From Aristaeella lactis (GTDB taxonomy: Bacteria > Bacillota > Clostridia > Christensenellales > Aristaeellaceae): a DNA stretch of 64,000 nt. Location: contig NZ_CP069421.1 in assembly GCF_018118585.1 (NCBI RefSeq), positions 434,001 to 498,000 of the forward strand. Direction: 5' to 3'. The position numbers and the translations under genes were made by a program. The notes under the pieces were generated by a model. The model was not told where the DNA came from and ran no database searches. It was given only the letters and a program-made list of their open reading frames with translations. Shown piece after piece: positions 24,408 to 32,956 of this stretch (within the stretch, counting starts at the first letter, position 1; each line of letters opens with the position of its first letter).

Positions 24408-24422
24408 GAGTTAAGGATTAGC
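24396..24422 (+). repeat. Stop-spanning mirror repeat at the end of the agr-linked gene
   Basis: GCTAATCCTTAA (ending in the TAA stop) and TTAAGGATTAGC form perfect 12-base arms with loop GAG. It is not followed by a T-run; GCAATGAAG and a terminator cassette come next. Confidence 0.8.
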
Positions 24423-24423
24423 G

Positions 24424-24498
24424 CAATGAAGAATGAAAAATGAAGAATGAATAATGGTGGATAAAATCGCTCCCGCTGGGAGCGATTTTTCTGAATAA
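24424..24498 (+). terminator. Terminator cassette 5
   Basis: AATGAA-type leader, AATAATGGTGGATAAAATCGC, arms AAAATCGCTCCC and GGGAGCGATTTT, T5. Confidence 0.8.
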
Positions 24499-24556
24499 AT
24501 GAGCCTTCGACATAGTAAGGGAATGGTTCTCATGTTTATTGTTTCACTCTGAATCC

Positions 24557-24587
24557 GTAGGAGATCCTTCGACTGCGCTCAGGATGA
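24557..24587 (+). repeat. Short dispersed palindromic repeat
   Basis: GATCCTTCGACTGCGCTCAG plus GATGACA, also found near 45436 in an expanded form. The outer bases pair (ATCCT.. with ..GGAT). The rest of the 24499-24758 gap shows only an AT-rich promoter area with TTGACA at 24664. Confidence 0.6.
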
Positions 24588-24758
24588 CACGATGGCGGGA
24601 GAATATGGTTCCCATGTTTATTTGGGATCGATTCTTTATCCCAGTCGATGGCTTGGTTTCGGATTGACAGTTTTAGGGGAAAGTAATGACAAAAGAGGGG
24701 AAATCGTATATAGTAGGGGCAGAAGAAAAAGATGAAAACTGCAAAGGAGTACGGACAG

Positions 24759-26048
24759 ATGAAGAAGATCCTGGTGATACTGGCAATCGTGTTGATGATA
24801 AGCATCCTGGGCACTGCGGCGGCGGTGGATTGGCCCTTCCTGGGAAAACCGTTTGTAGATTTTTCATTTACGGATACGGACGGGAACGAGTTCTCCCTGT
24901 CCGAAGCACTGAAGGACCACGAAGCGGTGTTCATCAACCTGTGGACCTCCTGGTGCGGCCCCTGCAAGCGGGAATTTCCGTATATCAACCTGGCATATAA
25001 AGAATTCGGGGATAAAATAGCGTTTGTCGGTCTGACGGTCGAGCCGGAAGATACCATGGAGAAGGTTGCATGGGTCAAGACAACACAAGGCATGGAGTAT
25101 CAGGTCGGACAGGAGGAAGGCACCGGCATACTGGAATATATAGGCGGCAGGCAGGGTAATCCGACCACGATCATTGTGGACCGCTTTGGGAATGCTGTAT
25201 TTATGCAGGATTACGCATTCAGGAACGGGCCGGAACTGTTCAGGCTGCTGAAGCTTTTCACAGGTGACGAATATACTGAAACGAAAGTGTGTAACAGGCT
25301 TCCTACGCCTGACGGGACGCAGGCACTGCCGGTATCTTCTGTCCGTCGTATGTTTGTAGAGAACGAGGACGCACGGAAGATTATCTTTACCAGCCGCGAC
25401 AGAGATCCGGAGCTATATGCTGAATACGGAGAATGGCAGGATGTGGGCTACGTGGTTCCCGGGGACACTGCCAGAATCATTATCGAATTAACAGCGGAGG
25501 ATGATCCTTCAAGAATTGTTTTTATCAATGACAGCATTCGATTTTTTGATATGTTCTCCCTGCTGGATAAAGAACGGAATGCCTATGTCTATGAGCAGGA
25601 CATTGTGAATGGACTTAACGATTATTACTATATTTCCTTATTTAACGGACTGAGTACAAATGAAGAAGCACTGGAAGAATTACAGATTTTTCCAAACAAG
25701 GAAGCTATCCAGGAATGGATTGACTATATGCAGGAGGAAAATGACTATATTATGACCTGGGAGTATGCGGACGAGGAAGAACCGGAAACGGAACAGGAAT
25801 CCTATATTCTTCATGTGATGGATCAGTACGGAGAAGCTGTACCCGGGACAGCGGTGAACTTCTGCACGGACCTGGCCTGTACAATGGTGATTGCTGACGA
25901 GAACGGGACAGTTACCTTTAACGGCGAACCGGCAGACTATCATGTGCAGGTGCTGAAGGTGCCGGAAGGATACAGCTATGATCCGGAGTTTGAGATGCAG
26001 ACAGGGGATGAATTTGGAGAATGGTTTGTAATTGTTAAAAGGAACTAA
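24759..26048 (+). CDS. Secreted TlpA/ResA-like thioredoxin with C-terminal B-like domain, paralogue 1
   Basis: A 429-residue exported protein: signal peptide about 1-22, AhpC/TSA-TlpA-like thioredoxin fold with WCGPC at 65-69 and the cis-Pro in NPTTIIVDRFGN, a linker domain (about 180-345) and a C-terminal prealbumin/Cna-B-like domain (YILHVMDQYGEAVPGTAVNF). It probably acts as a thiol-disulfide enzyme outside the cell. The ATG nine bases after AGGAG is chosen; an upstream in-frame ATG lacks a site. The gene at 26261 is a full-length paralogue with the active-site residues changed. Confidence 0.8.
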   Translation: MKKILVILAIVLMISILGTAAAVDWPFLGKPFVDFSFTDTDGNEFSLSEALKDHEAVFINLWTSWCGPCKREFPYINLAYKEFGDKIAFVGLTVEPEDTMEKVAWVKTTQGMEYQVGQEEGTGILEYIGGRQGNPTTIIVDRFGNAVFMQDYAFRNGPELFRLLKLFTGDEYTETKVCNRLPTPDGTQALPVSSVRRMFVENEDARKIIFTSRDRDPELYAEYGEWQDVGYVVPGDTARIIIELTAEDDPSRIVFINDSIRFFDMFSLLDKERNAYVYEQDIVNGLNDYYYISLFNGLSTNEEALEELQIFPNKEAIQEWIDYMQEENDYIMTWEYADEEEPETEQESYILHVMDQYGEAVPGTAVNFCTDLACTMVIADENGTVTFNGEPADYHVQVLKVPEGYSYDPEFEMQTGDEFGEWFVIVKRN

Positions 26049-26070
26049 ATAATGCGTCTGCAAGCAGACG

Positions 26071-26155
26071 CTACTGAAAACTGAAAAATGAAAACTGAAA
26101 ACTTAAAAATGGCGGAAAAAACAGCACTTTCAGGTGCTGTTTTCTTCCAATTAAG
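26071..26155 (+). terminator. Terminator cassette 6
   Basis: AACTGAAA/ACTTAAA leader, AAAAATGGCGGAAAAAACAGC, arms AAAACAGCAC and GTGCTGTTTT. A small GCGTCTGC/GCAGACGC hairpin at 26053-26070 precedes it. Confidence 0.75.
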
Positions 26156-26260
26156 GAATTACGGGGATATGGCAAAACGGTACAAAACGAGTGGGTGAAT
26201 CGTTTATATATACGAGGGGGGAAGAAAATAGACGATAAACCCAAAAGGAGGAAACAAGAA

Positions 26261-27550
26261 ATGAAAAAAATCCTGATTATATTCATAGCGATAATGATGT
26301 TATGTATCTTCGGCGCGGCTGCGGCGGAAGAAGATAATTCAATCATAGGGAAGCCGTTCCCGGATTTCCAGACCATGGATACGGAACGGAATGTGTTTTC
26401 CCTTTCAGAAGCACTGAAGGATCATGAAGCGGTGCTGATCAACCTGTGGGCTTCCTGGTGCGAGCCCTGTGTGCATGAATTCCCGTATCTGAATGAAGCA
26501 TATAACAAGTATAAGGATAAAGTGGCGTTTGTCGGGCTGACGGTTGAACCGGAAGACACCTGGGACATTCTCAGGGATATGAAGAAAGAATACAGCATGG
26601 AATACCCTGTGGCACGGGAAGCGGGAACCAATATCGGCCAGCATCTCGGCGGCGTGCAGGGAACACCGACCACCATTATTGTGGACCGTTTCGGAAACGC
26701 GGTGTACATGCAGGTGATGGCATTTAAGGACAGCGCCGAGATCAGCAGGCTGCTGGACTCATTCCTGGGTGAAAACTATACAGAATCCAGGGCGCTGACA
26801 GAAATTCCGCTGCCGTCTGAAACGCAGGCACTTCCGGTTTCTGACGCACGGAGAATGCGGGTGGAAAATGAAGGCGCAAAGCAAATTACCATCAAGACCC
26901 GCAATACAGATCCTGAATATGATGCCATATATGGAGAACAAACATACACAGGATATGTTGTGACCGATGACACTGCCCGGATCGTTCTGGAGATCAAGGC
27001 TGAGGATAATCTGAAGGATATTGTTTTCTCAGACTATGAAAACAATCAGACTTTCTACATATACTCCCTGCTGGACAAGGAACGGAACGAGTATGTTTAT
27101 GACGATAAGATGGCGGATCACTGGTTCGTTGTTTCCCTGGGGACGCAGACAGGCGACCTGAGTATTGATCCGGACTTCACCGCGATGTACCTGTTCCGGA
27201 ATGAACAGGACATCCAGGAACTGGTTGACTATGGACGGGGAGAGGGGTTTGACGTTACCTGGGAGTACGTGGAGAGTAAGGAACCGGAGACTGCGGAGAA
27301 AGGATCCTATATCCTGCATGTGATTGACCAGAACGGAGAACCCGTGCCCGGGGTGATGGTGAACTTCTGCACGGAGCAGAACTGCACCATGGCAGCCGGT
27401 GATGAAAACGGCGTGATCACGTTTGACGGTGAGAAGGCAGACTACCATGTACAGGTGCTGAAGGTGCCGGAAGGTTACAGCATTGATCCGGAGTTTGAGA
27501 TGCAGACAGGAAACGATAGAGAGTGGATAATATTGGTCCGTAAGGACTAA
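26261..27550 (+). CDS. Secreted TlpA/ResA-like thioredoxin with C-terminal B-like domain, paralogue 2
   Basis: A 429-residue paralogue of the preceding gene with the same order of signal peptide, thioredoxin fold, linker and B-like domain. The active site reads WCEPC (66-70) in place of WCGPC, which may shift its redox potential. AAGGAGG lies eight bases before the ATG. The B-like C-terminus (YILHVIDQNGEPVPGVMVNF) is strongly conserved with its neighbour, whereas the linker domain differs more. Probably separate transcripts, because a terminator cassette lies between. The coding end is mirrored around the stop. Confidence 0.8.
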   Translation: MKKILIIFIAIMMLCIFGAAAAEEDNSIIGKPFPDFQTMDTERNVFSLSEALKDHEAVLINLWASWCEPCVHEFPYLNEAYNKYKDKVAFVGLTVEPEDTWDILRDMKKEYSMEYPVAREAGTNIGQHLGGVQGTPTTIIVDRFGNAVYMQVMAFKDSAEISRLLDSFLGENYTESRALTEIPLPSETQALPVSDARRMRVENEGAKQITIKTRNTDPEYDAIYGEQTYTGYVVTDDTARIVLEIKAEDNLKDIVFSDYENNQTFYIYSLLDKERNEYVYDDKMADHWFVVSLGTQTGDLSIDPDFTAMYLFRNEQDIQELVDYGRGEGFDVTWEYVESKEPETAEKGSYILHVIDQNGEPVPGVMVNFCTEQNCTMAAGDENGVITFDGEKADYHVQVLKVPEGYSIDPEFEMQTGNDREWIILVRKD

Positions 27551-27825
27551 TATTATCCACCTCCAATGAAATATTCGCATTCCGCAACCTCAATCGACGC
27601 ACTGCTTGCTTGGAGCGCTTCGCATTGCTCGTTTCGGTAAGGAAACGCACACGCACCGCGGGCGGAATTCCCGCCTCGCGCACCGCGCGCGACAGGACTC
27701 CAGGTGGCTTCCTGCTACGCAGGATAGCCCACTGGGCTACCGCTTCCTTCGCTCCCCAGCGAATGTGAGATTTACTGTGCTTCGCACGTGATATTTGCTG
27801 ACGCAAATATATAAACGCTGCGCTG
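27523..27825 (+). repeat. Stop-spanning mirror repeat plus GC-rich element, copy 3
   Basis: GTGGATAATATT (27523-27534) and AATATTATCCAC (27549-27560) pair, and GTCC/GGAC pair inside, giving a 17-pair stem (one G-T) that spans the stop codon. AATGAAATAT follows four bases later, then the GC-rich dispersed element and the TGTGCTTCGCACGTGATATT module ending in ACGCTGCGCTGAGC. No gene is supported here. Confidence 0.8.
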
Positions 27826-27828
27826 AGC

Positions 27829-27870
27829 ATATGGAAGAAAAAATCGCTCCCGGAAGGGAGCGATTTTTAT
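27829..27870 (+). terminator. Terminator cassette 7 (short form)
   Basis: TATGGAAGAAAAAATCGCTC, then GGGAGCGATTTT. It lacks the heptamer leader. It lies between convergent genes and can serve both. Confidence 0.75.
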
Positions 27871-27884
27871 GATTGTATGATGGG

Positions 27885-28349
27885 TTAGAGGGTGGTTTTG
27901 ATTTTCTGGTTGATGGCATCGACGCCGGTGCGGATCTTGCGGTAGTTAATGAGCCAGATGATCGCATAGATCAGCAGGAAGATGCCGATGTAGATCAGGA
28001 AGCCGACGAAGGTATGTGCCATCCACTGCATGAAGTAGGCGATGGGCAGTACCGCAAGGGAAATGGCAATCAAATGCACAACCGTCATTTTAGTCAGACT
28101 CCAGTCTGTTTCAAAAACAACCGAAGCACCCGCAAAGATGGCTCCGTACAGGAAGGAGCAGAGCGCCTGGATCAGGACGGCGTTGATCTCGGAACCGCAG
28201 TCCGCAACCAGGGCGGGAACGACAGGATAATACTGTCCGTCCGCCTTGCACAGGGAAATGATGATGGTTATGACTGTGCTGATCGTAAGCCCGATGGGCA
28301 TGCCGATCAGGGCCCGTGAAAAGGCTTTTTTCCAAAGCTGCTTATTCAT
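27885..28349 (-). CDS. DUF3021 family membrane protein, second LytTR partner
   Basis: A 154-residue protein with four membrane segments (about 13-33, 60-85, 92-112 and 118-136), like the DUF3021 protein encoded at 12253. Its ATG overlaps the stop codon of the LytTR gene upstream by four bases. The pair repeats the arrangement at 11816-12687 on the other strand. Presumed membrane partner of the regulator. Confidence 0.75.
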   Translation of the reverse strand: MNKQLWKKAFSRALIGMPIGLTISTVITIIISLCKADGQYYPVVPALVADCGSEINAVLIQALCSFLYGAIFAGASVVFETDWSLTKMTVVHLIAISLAVLPIAYFMQWMAHTFVGFLIYIGIFLLIYAIIWLINYRKIRTGVDAINQKIKTTL

Positions 28350-28786
28350 ATTCCTAATACCTCCTTGATTTTTGACATATAACGTCTTGAAACATAGGTT
28401 TTGCTGCCGTCTGACAGAATGACGCAGATCGTTCCGGTAAAACTCAGGTCAAAGCTTTTGACTTTCCTGAGATTGATGATCTCGGAATTGGAAATCCGGA
28501 CAAAGCGGGACGATTTCAGGCGCTCCTCGGCTTCATACAGGCGAAGACGCAGCGCGTACTCGCCGGACGGCAAAACCGCGTATACTTTGCCGTTGGCGGC
28601 ATAGATTCTGAGGATATCCTTTTCATCCAATACGGTGACGGTGTCATCCCGGAAACCTGTGATCATCCTTGGTTCGGATTCGGACAGCACCTGGATCAGC
28701 GCGTTGACCTCCTCCGTGAGCTCATTCGCCACGACGATCACTTTCGGCTCGGTTACGGACGCATCGATCTTTATCTCAACCTGCAC
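28346..28786 (-). CDS. LytTR-type DNA-binding regulator, second copy
   Basis: A 146-residue protein without receiver domain; LytTR domain in the C-terminal 100 residues (EKDILRIYAANGKVYAVLPS, SRFVRISNSEIINLRKVKSF, KTYVSRRYMSKIKEVLGI). I chose the GTG start because AGGAG lies eight bases before it; a longer ATG start upstream has none and would add 20 residues of low similarity. Translationally coupled to the DUF3021 gene. Confidence 0.78.
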   Translation of the reverse strand: MQVEIKIDASVTEPKVIVVANELTEEVNALIQVLSESEPRMITGFRDDTVTVLDEKDILRIYAANGKVYAVLPSGEYALRLRLYEAEERLKSSRFVRISNSEIINLRKVKSFDLSFTGTICVILSDGSKTYVSRRYMSKIKEVLGI

Positions 28787-28911
28787 TTTTTTGGCTCCTT
28801 TCTCCCGGGTGATTGTATTATATGGGAAGGCCGGTACGGTTTCCATAGTTTTTCGATAAATGGTAGGAAAATGGAAATAAGTGGCTGTTCACAAGATGTT
28901 GAAATACATCT

Positions 28912-28985
28912 TGTGAAAATGAACAATGAACAATTAACAATGAACAATTGTGGAAGAAAAAGCGTGTGAGACACGCTTTTCTTTT
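28912..28985 (+). terminator. Terminator cassette 8
   Basis: ACAATGA heptamer leader, AACAATTGTGGAAGAAAAAGC, arms AAAAGCGTGT and ACACGCTTTT. It lies upstream of two divergent genes, with no plus-strand gene directly before it. The rest of the 28787-29103 gap shows no gene. Confidence 0.7.
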
Positions 28986-29103
28986 ATAGTATTTATTTAA
29001 GAACTATGAGTTTACGGTGTGTTCATAAGGCGTTCATCTGTTCCGGATAGTATGGCAGGGAAGAACAGCGCCGGAAACGGCGCGGAAAAGAGGAAAGAGA
29101 ACG

Positions 29104-29550
29104 ATGAAGAAACTGTTAACCTGGATCCTGTGCCTGTGCCTGCTGATGGGAACCGCCGCATTTGCGGAGGAAGAAGCGGGAGATGATTCCTTCCTGCTGA
29201 AGATTTATGACCAAAGCGGCCTGGAAATTTCCTATCTCCGCTTTGATTTTTATGCGGGCGAGCAGTATATGGGATACGTGTGTTCCACTCCCGATGAGGG
29301 AGAAGACTTTTACCGCTGCCCCTATTCCACGGACAACCCGGAGGAACTGAAAGACCTGCGGATTGAGGTGGCATACGGGGTATCGGACCTTGCGCCGGAA
29401 GACGCGATCCTCCAGGTGATGATGGGAAAAGAAATGGAGGAACACAAGGTGGGAACGATCGAACAGGAATTCGAATTAGGGAAAGAGTATGATATTTTTC
29501 TCATCGGAGAGGGAGGAGAATATCAATTAACAATTAACAATGAACAATGA
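29104..29550 (+). CDS. Small secreted protein of unknown function
   Basis: A 148-residue protein with signal peptide MKKLLTWILCLCLLMGTAAFA and an acidic, aromatic mature part (SFLLKIYDQSGLEISYLRFD) that looks like a single beta-sandwich domain. AAAGAG-type ribosome site before ATG. The last codons (YQLTINNEQ) are translated from the heptamer repeat of the following terminator cassette, so the repeat has supplied the C-terminus and the stop codon. No named family. Confidence 0.65.
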   Translation: MKKLLTWILCLCLLMGTAAFAEEEAGDDSFLLKIYDQSGLEISYLRFDFYAGEQYMGYVCSTPDEGEDFYRCPYSTDNPEELKDLRIEVAYGVSDLAPEDAILQVMMGKEMEEHKVGTIEQEFELGKEYDIFLIGEGGEYQLTINNEQ

Positions 29551-29590
29551 ATAATGGTGGAGGAAAGCGCGTGTGAACGCGCTTTCTTTT
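29522..29590 (+). terminator. Terminator cassette 9
   Basis: ACAATGA-type leader overlapping the coding end, AATAATGGTGGAGGAAAGCGC, arms GAAAGCGCGT and ACGCGCTTTC, T5. Confidence 0.8.
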
Positions 29591-29767
29591 TGTCTTTTCA
29601 GATCTGTCCGCTTCGGTCGAGATGACAATAGGGACAATGTGCCATATCAATTAACAATGAACAATGAACAATGAATAATGGTGGAGGAAAGCGCGTGTGA
29701 ACGCGCTTTCTTTTTGTTTTTTCAGATCTCACCGCTTCGGTCGAGATGACAATAGGGACAATGTGCC
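29531..29767 (+). repeat. Tandem duplication of a terminator cassette and a short repeat
   Basis: Two units of 113 and 120 bp, nearly identical, each holding a terminator cassette (9 and 10) and a CGCTTCGGTCGAGATGACAA repeat. The second has one extra heptamer. They fill most of the gap before the transporter gene. Confidence 0.8.
29645..29715 (+). terminator. Terminator cassette 10
   Basis: Same stem as cassette 9, in the second unit of the tandem duplication. Confidence 0.75.
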
Positions 29768-29797
29768 TGCGGATGACACCTGGCGGGCAAGGAAATA

Positions 29798-29850
29798 AGC
29801 AATAAACAATTGCGGAGAGAACAATGTCTTCGGACGCTGTTTATTTGATT
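29798..29850 (+). terminator. Terminator cassette 11 (decayed)
   Basis: AATAAACAATTGCGGAGAGA followed by a mismatched ATGTC-TTCG-GACGC stem. It has lost the T-run. Confidence 0.4.
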
Positions 29851-29895
29851 GGAAAATAAAATATGGGGGAAGATGTTCAGAATGTGATTTTGTTC

Positions 29896-29925
29896 TTTAC
29901 GTATAAGGATATTTTTTGGTATGAT
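29896..29925 (+). promoter_or_regulatory. Promoter of the Na/Pi cotransporter gene
   Basis: TTTACG and TATGAT with an 18-bp spacer. The -10 covers an upstream ATG, which supports the later start codon for the transporter. Confidence 0.5.
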
Positions 29926-29986
29926 AAACGCGGTTTTGGGGTTTTCCGGAAAACCTTTATGCATAAGCGAAAGAGACGGAAAAAAG

Positions 29987-31846
29987 ATGAACTTTTTTGA
30001 CGTTTTGTCCCTGCTGGGCGGCCTGGCAATGTTCCTGTACGGCATGCGCCTGATGGGCGATTCCCTGAAGGAAAACTCCTCGGGGACACTGAAGCATGTC
30101 ATGGAAAAAGTGACAGACAACCCCCTGAAGGCATTTATCCTGGGTATTGCTGTTACCGCCCTGATCCAGTCCTCCACGGCAACCATCGTGATCACTTCAG
30201 GCCTTGTTGCAGCCGGAATCCTGACGCTGCACCAGTCACTGGGTATTATTATCGGCGCTAACGTCGGTACAACGGTAACGGGACAGATTATCCGGCTGCT
30301 GGACCTGAATACTTCCGGAGATACTTCATTCCTTCGCATTTTCCAGCCTTCCACACTGGCGCCTATTGCCCTGATCATCGGTATCCTGCTGATCATGACA
30401 GGGATTTTGAGAAATTCACGTTCTATCGGTAATATAGCGATCGGTTTCGGCATCCTGTTTTCCGGCCTGCTGAACATGACCAGCGCCGTGAATGCACTGC
30501 AGAAATCCGGCATGGTGGAACAGCTTTTTTCCGGACTGGGCAACAATCCGTTCCTGGGTTACCTGACCGGCGCGGGCGTGGCGTTTATGCTGCAAAGCTC
30601 TTCGGCAGCAGTTGGTATCCTGCAGGCGTTTTCCGCCAGCGGACTGCTGACCTTTAAAGCCATCTATTCCGTAATCGTCGGTATTTACCTGGGAGACTGC
30701 GTGACAACAGCTATTGTATGCTCCATCGGCGCAAACCGGGAAGCACGGCGGGTCGGTATCGTGAATATCCTGTACAACCTGAGCAAAAGTGCTATGGTTC
30801 TGATCGTGATCACGATCATTCATCATCTCGGACTGCTTGACAACCTCTGGGATGCCACGGTGAATTCCGGTATGATCGCAAATACGAACACGGTATTCAA
30901 CCTTGTATGCGCGGTCTGCCTGCTTCCTGTGATCGGTTTCCATGAACGGCTGAGCGACCGGATCGTTGGCAAGGACAAGACAGTTACAACCAAATATGAC
31001 GAGGTGATCAGGGGCCTGAACCCTGTGTTCTATAACACACCCGCGCTGGCCCTGGGCAGCTGCTTTGATACGCTGCAGACCATGTTTACCATTGCCCGGG
31101 CAAACCTGGGCAAGGCGCAGAAACAGTTTGAAGATTATTCCAAAGAACGGAATGACAAGATCAACGCGGAAGAACTGCAGCTGGACCGGCTGACGGATAA
31201 CCTGAGCCGCTACCTGGTGGAGCTTCTGCCGCATCTGCAGAGCGACCAGTATACGGATATCCTGAACCAGTATTACAAAGAGACAACGGAATTTGAACGG
31301 CTGGGCGACCAGGCGGTGAAGATCGCGGATATCGCGGCAAGGCTGTCCGAGAACAATACCGCTTTCTCCGATAAATGCAAAGGCGAGCTGAAGATCCTGC
31401 AGGATCTGATGGAAGATGTGCTGAACAACGCGGAGGAGGCTTTCTCCGGGAAGAATGAACAGGCCGCTGCCCTGATCGAGCCGAAGGTGCATGTGGTGAA
31501 CGACCTGATCAACCAGATGACCCAGAATCACCTGAACCGCATGAGCGCAGGTGAGTGCTCCTTTCTGGCCGATGCCATCTTCTCCAACCTGATGGCGGAA
31601 TATAAGCGGGTTGCGGGTATCTGTTCCAACATCGGTATGGCGACCCTGATCCGGATCTATCCGGAACTGGCTTCCCGGGAGCATATGTTCCTGGAGACGC
31701 TGGACGAGAACGGCAGCGCGGAATACAAGACGGTGCTGCGGCAGACGCGGAAGCAGTATTTTGACCGGCTGAGGGAAAAGGAAACGGGAGACCAGGGACA
31801 GCAGATTACGATGGAAGAAGCATTGTCAATGAACAATGAACAATGA
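29987..31846 (+). CDS. Na/Pi cotransporter family protein with PhoU-like domain
   Basis: A 619-residue protein. The N-terminal 330 residues form a duplicated membrane domain of the NptA/YjbB group, with two QSS repeats (IQSSTATIVITSGLVAAG, LQSSSAAVGILQAFSASG), the signature of sodium-phosphate symporters. The C-terminal 220 residues are helical and PhoU-like (ERLGDQAVKIADIAARLSE). Likely moves phosphate with sodium, direction unknown. The start follows the promoter -10. The final MNNEQ comes from the repeat that follows. Confidence 0.88.
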   Translation: MNFFDVLSLLGGLAMFLYGMRLMGDSLKENSSGTLKHVMEKVTDNPLKAFILGIAVTALIQSSTATIVITSGLVAAGILTLHQSLGIIIGANVGTTVTGQIIRLLDLNTSGDTSFLRIFQPSTLAPIALIIGILLIMTGILRNSRSIGNIAIGFGILFSGLLNMTSAVNALQKSGMVEQLFSGLGNNPFLGYLTGAGVAFMLQSSSAAVGILQAFSASGLLTFKAIYSVIVGIYLGDCVTTAIVCSIGANREARRVGIVNILYNLSKSAMVLIVITIIHHLGLLDNLWDATVNSGMIANTNTVFNLVCAVCLLPVIGFHERLSDRIVGKDKTVTTKYDEVIRGLNPVFYNTPALALGSCFDTLQTMFTIARANLGKAQKQFEDYSKERNDKINAEELQLDRLTDNLSRYLVELLPHLQSDQYTDILNQYYKETTEFERLGDQAVKIADIAARLSENNTAFSDKCKGELKILQDLMEDVLNNAEEAFSGKNEQAAALIEPKVHVVNDLINQMTQNHLNRMSAGECSFLADAIFSNLMAEYKRVAGICSNIGMATLIRIYPELASREHMFLETLDENGSAEYKTVLRQTRKQYFDRLREKETGDQGQQITMEEALSMNNEQ

Positions 31847-31895
31847 ATAATGAACAATTCAGGATAAAACAGCGCGGGGGCGCTGTTTTTTTGAA
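31827..31895 (+). terminator. Terminator cassette 12
   Basis: ACAATGA leader overlapping the coding end, GGATAAAACAGCGC, loop GGGG, GCGCTGT and a T7 run. Between 31896 and 32031 only decayed heptamer repeats and a TATAAT at 31995 are seen. Confidence 0.8.
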
Positions 31896-32031
31896 TTGAT
31901 GCGTCTTTCGGACTTATGAAGAATGAACAATTGAAGTCAATAAGTAATTTGCAATGAACAATATAAATCAATGAACCAATAACAATGAATAATGTATAAT
32001 GACTGCAGAGTAAACCGCGGAGGGCGAAAAA

Positions 32032-32856
32032 ATGAAAATCATAAAACGCGCAATGATTATCCTGACAGTATTGGTGCTGGTGATGGGTACTGCCGGAGCG
32101 GAAACGGCTCCCGGATTCAAGTATCCCTTTGGCGTGATCCTGAACGTCTGTGATGACCTGGAACAGTTCGGGGATTACGAAACCATTGTGATCGATGCCC
32201 AGTACTATACAAAAGAACAGATTGACAGTTTCCGGAGCAAGGGTCATAAAGTCTTCTCCTATATCAACGTCGGTTCCCTGGAAGATTTCCGGGATTACTA
32301 TGACGAGTACAAGGATCTGGCCCTGGGTGCCTATGAGCACTGGGAAGAGGAAGTATGGGTGGACGTTTCCAATCCGCGCTGGCAGGACCTGATCCTGAAG
32401 AATGTTGCCGTCTGGCTGATGGACAAGGAGATTGACGGCTTTTTCGTGGACAACTGCGACGTCTATTATGTATATCCCCGGCCGGAAATTCTGGAAGGCC
32501 TTTCCGTGATCATGAAGAGCCTTGTGCAGACAGGGAAGAAAGTGATCATCAACAGCGGGGATACCTTTATGGATGCCTACTGCGAGCAGGGCGGCAAGTG
32601 GAGCGACGTGATCACGGGCATTGCCCAGGAATCCGTGATCTCCACGATCCTTTGGGACGAGAATGCCTTCGGCAGGGCTGATCCGGAAGACCGGGAATAC
32701 TTTGAATCCTATATCGGCCGGTACGGTTCCCAGGGGGCGGATATCTACCTGATCGAATACACCACGGATGAGGAACTGATCAAGGAAATCGATGAGTTCT
32801 GCAAGGAACATAACTATCTGTATTACGTGTCGGATTCGATTGAGCTGGACGGGTGA
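32032..32856 (+). CDS. Secreted GH114-like (endo-alpha-1,4-polygalactosaminidase family) protein
   Basis: A 274-residue protein with signal peptide about 1-23 and a TIM-barrel of the glycoside hydrolase 114 type: FSYINVGSLEDFRDYYDEYK, EVWVDVSNPRWQDLILKNVA and IDGFFVDNCDVYYVYP match the conserved strands, with acidic residues at their ends. Enzymes of this family act on galactosamine-rich exopolysaccharides, so a role in biofilm or wall polymer turnover is plausible. GGAGGG precedes the ATG. Confidence 0.78.
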   Translation: MKIIKRAMIILTVLVLVMGTAGAETAPGFKYPFGVILNVCDDLEQFGDYETIVIDAQYYTKEQIDSFRSKGHKVFSYINVGSLEDFRDYYDEYKDLALGAYEHWEEEVWVDVSNPRWQDLILKNVAVWLMDKEIDGFFVDNCDVYYVYPRPEILEGLSVIMKSLVQTGKKVIINSGDTFMDAYCEQGGKWSDVITGIAQESVISTILWDENAFGRADPEDREYFESYIGRYGSQGADIYLIEYTTDEELIKEIDEFCKEHNYLYYVSDSIELDG

Positions 32857-32871
32857 GGCAGCAGAGCTGCC

Positions 32872-32945
32872 ACTTAAAACTTAAAACTTAAGGCTGAAAA
32901 ATGAATAATGGTGGAAGAAAGCGCGTGGAAACGCGCTTTCTTTGA
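32872..32945 (+). terminator. Terminator cassette 13
   Basis: ACTTAAA leader, AATAATGGTGGAAGAAAGCGC, arms GAAAGCGCGT and ACGCGCTTTC. A GGCAGC/GCTGCC hairpin directly after the stop codon precedes it. Confidence 0.8.
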
Positions 32946-32956
32946 ATTGATGAGCC

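Noticed and set aside
30416-31684. Antisense frame within the Na/Pi cotransporter gene
   Set aside because: Overlaps a strongly conserved transporter and PhoU-like domain; no independent support.
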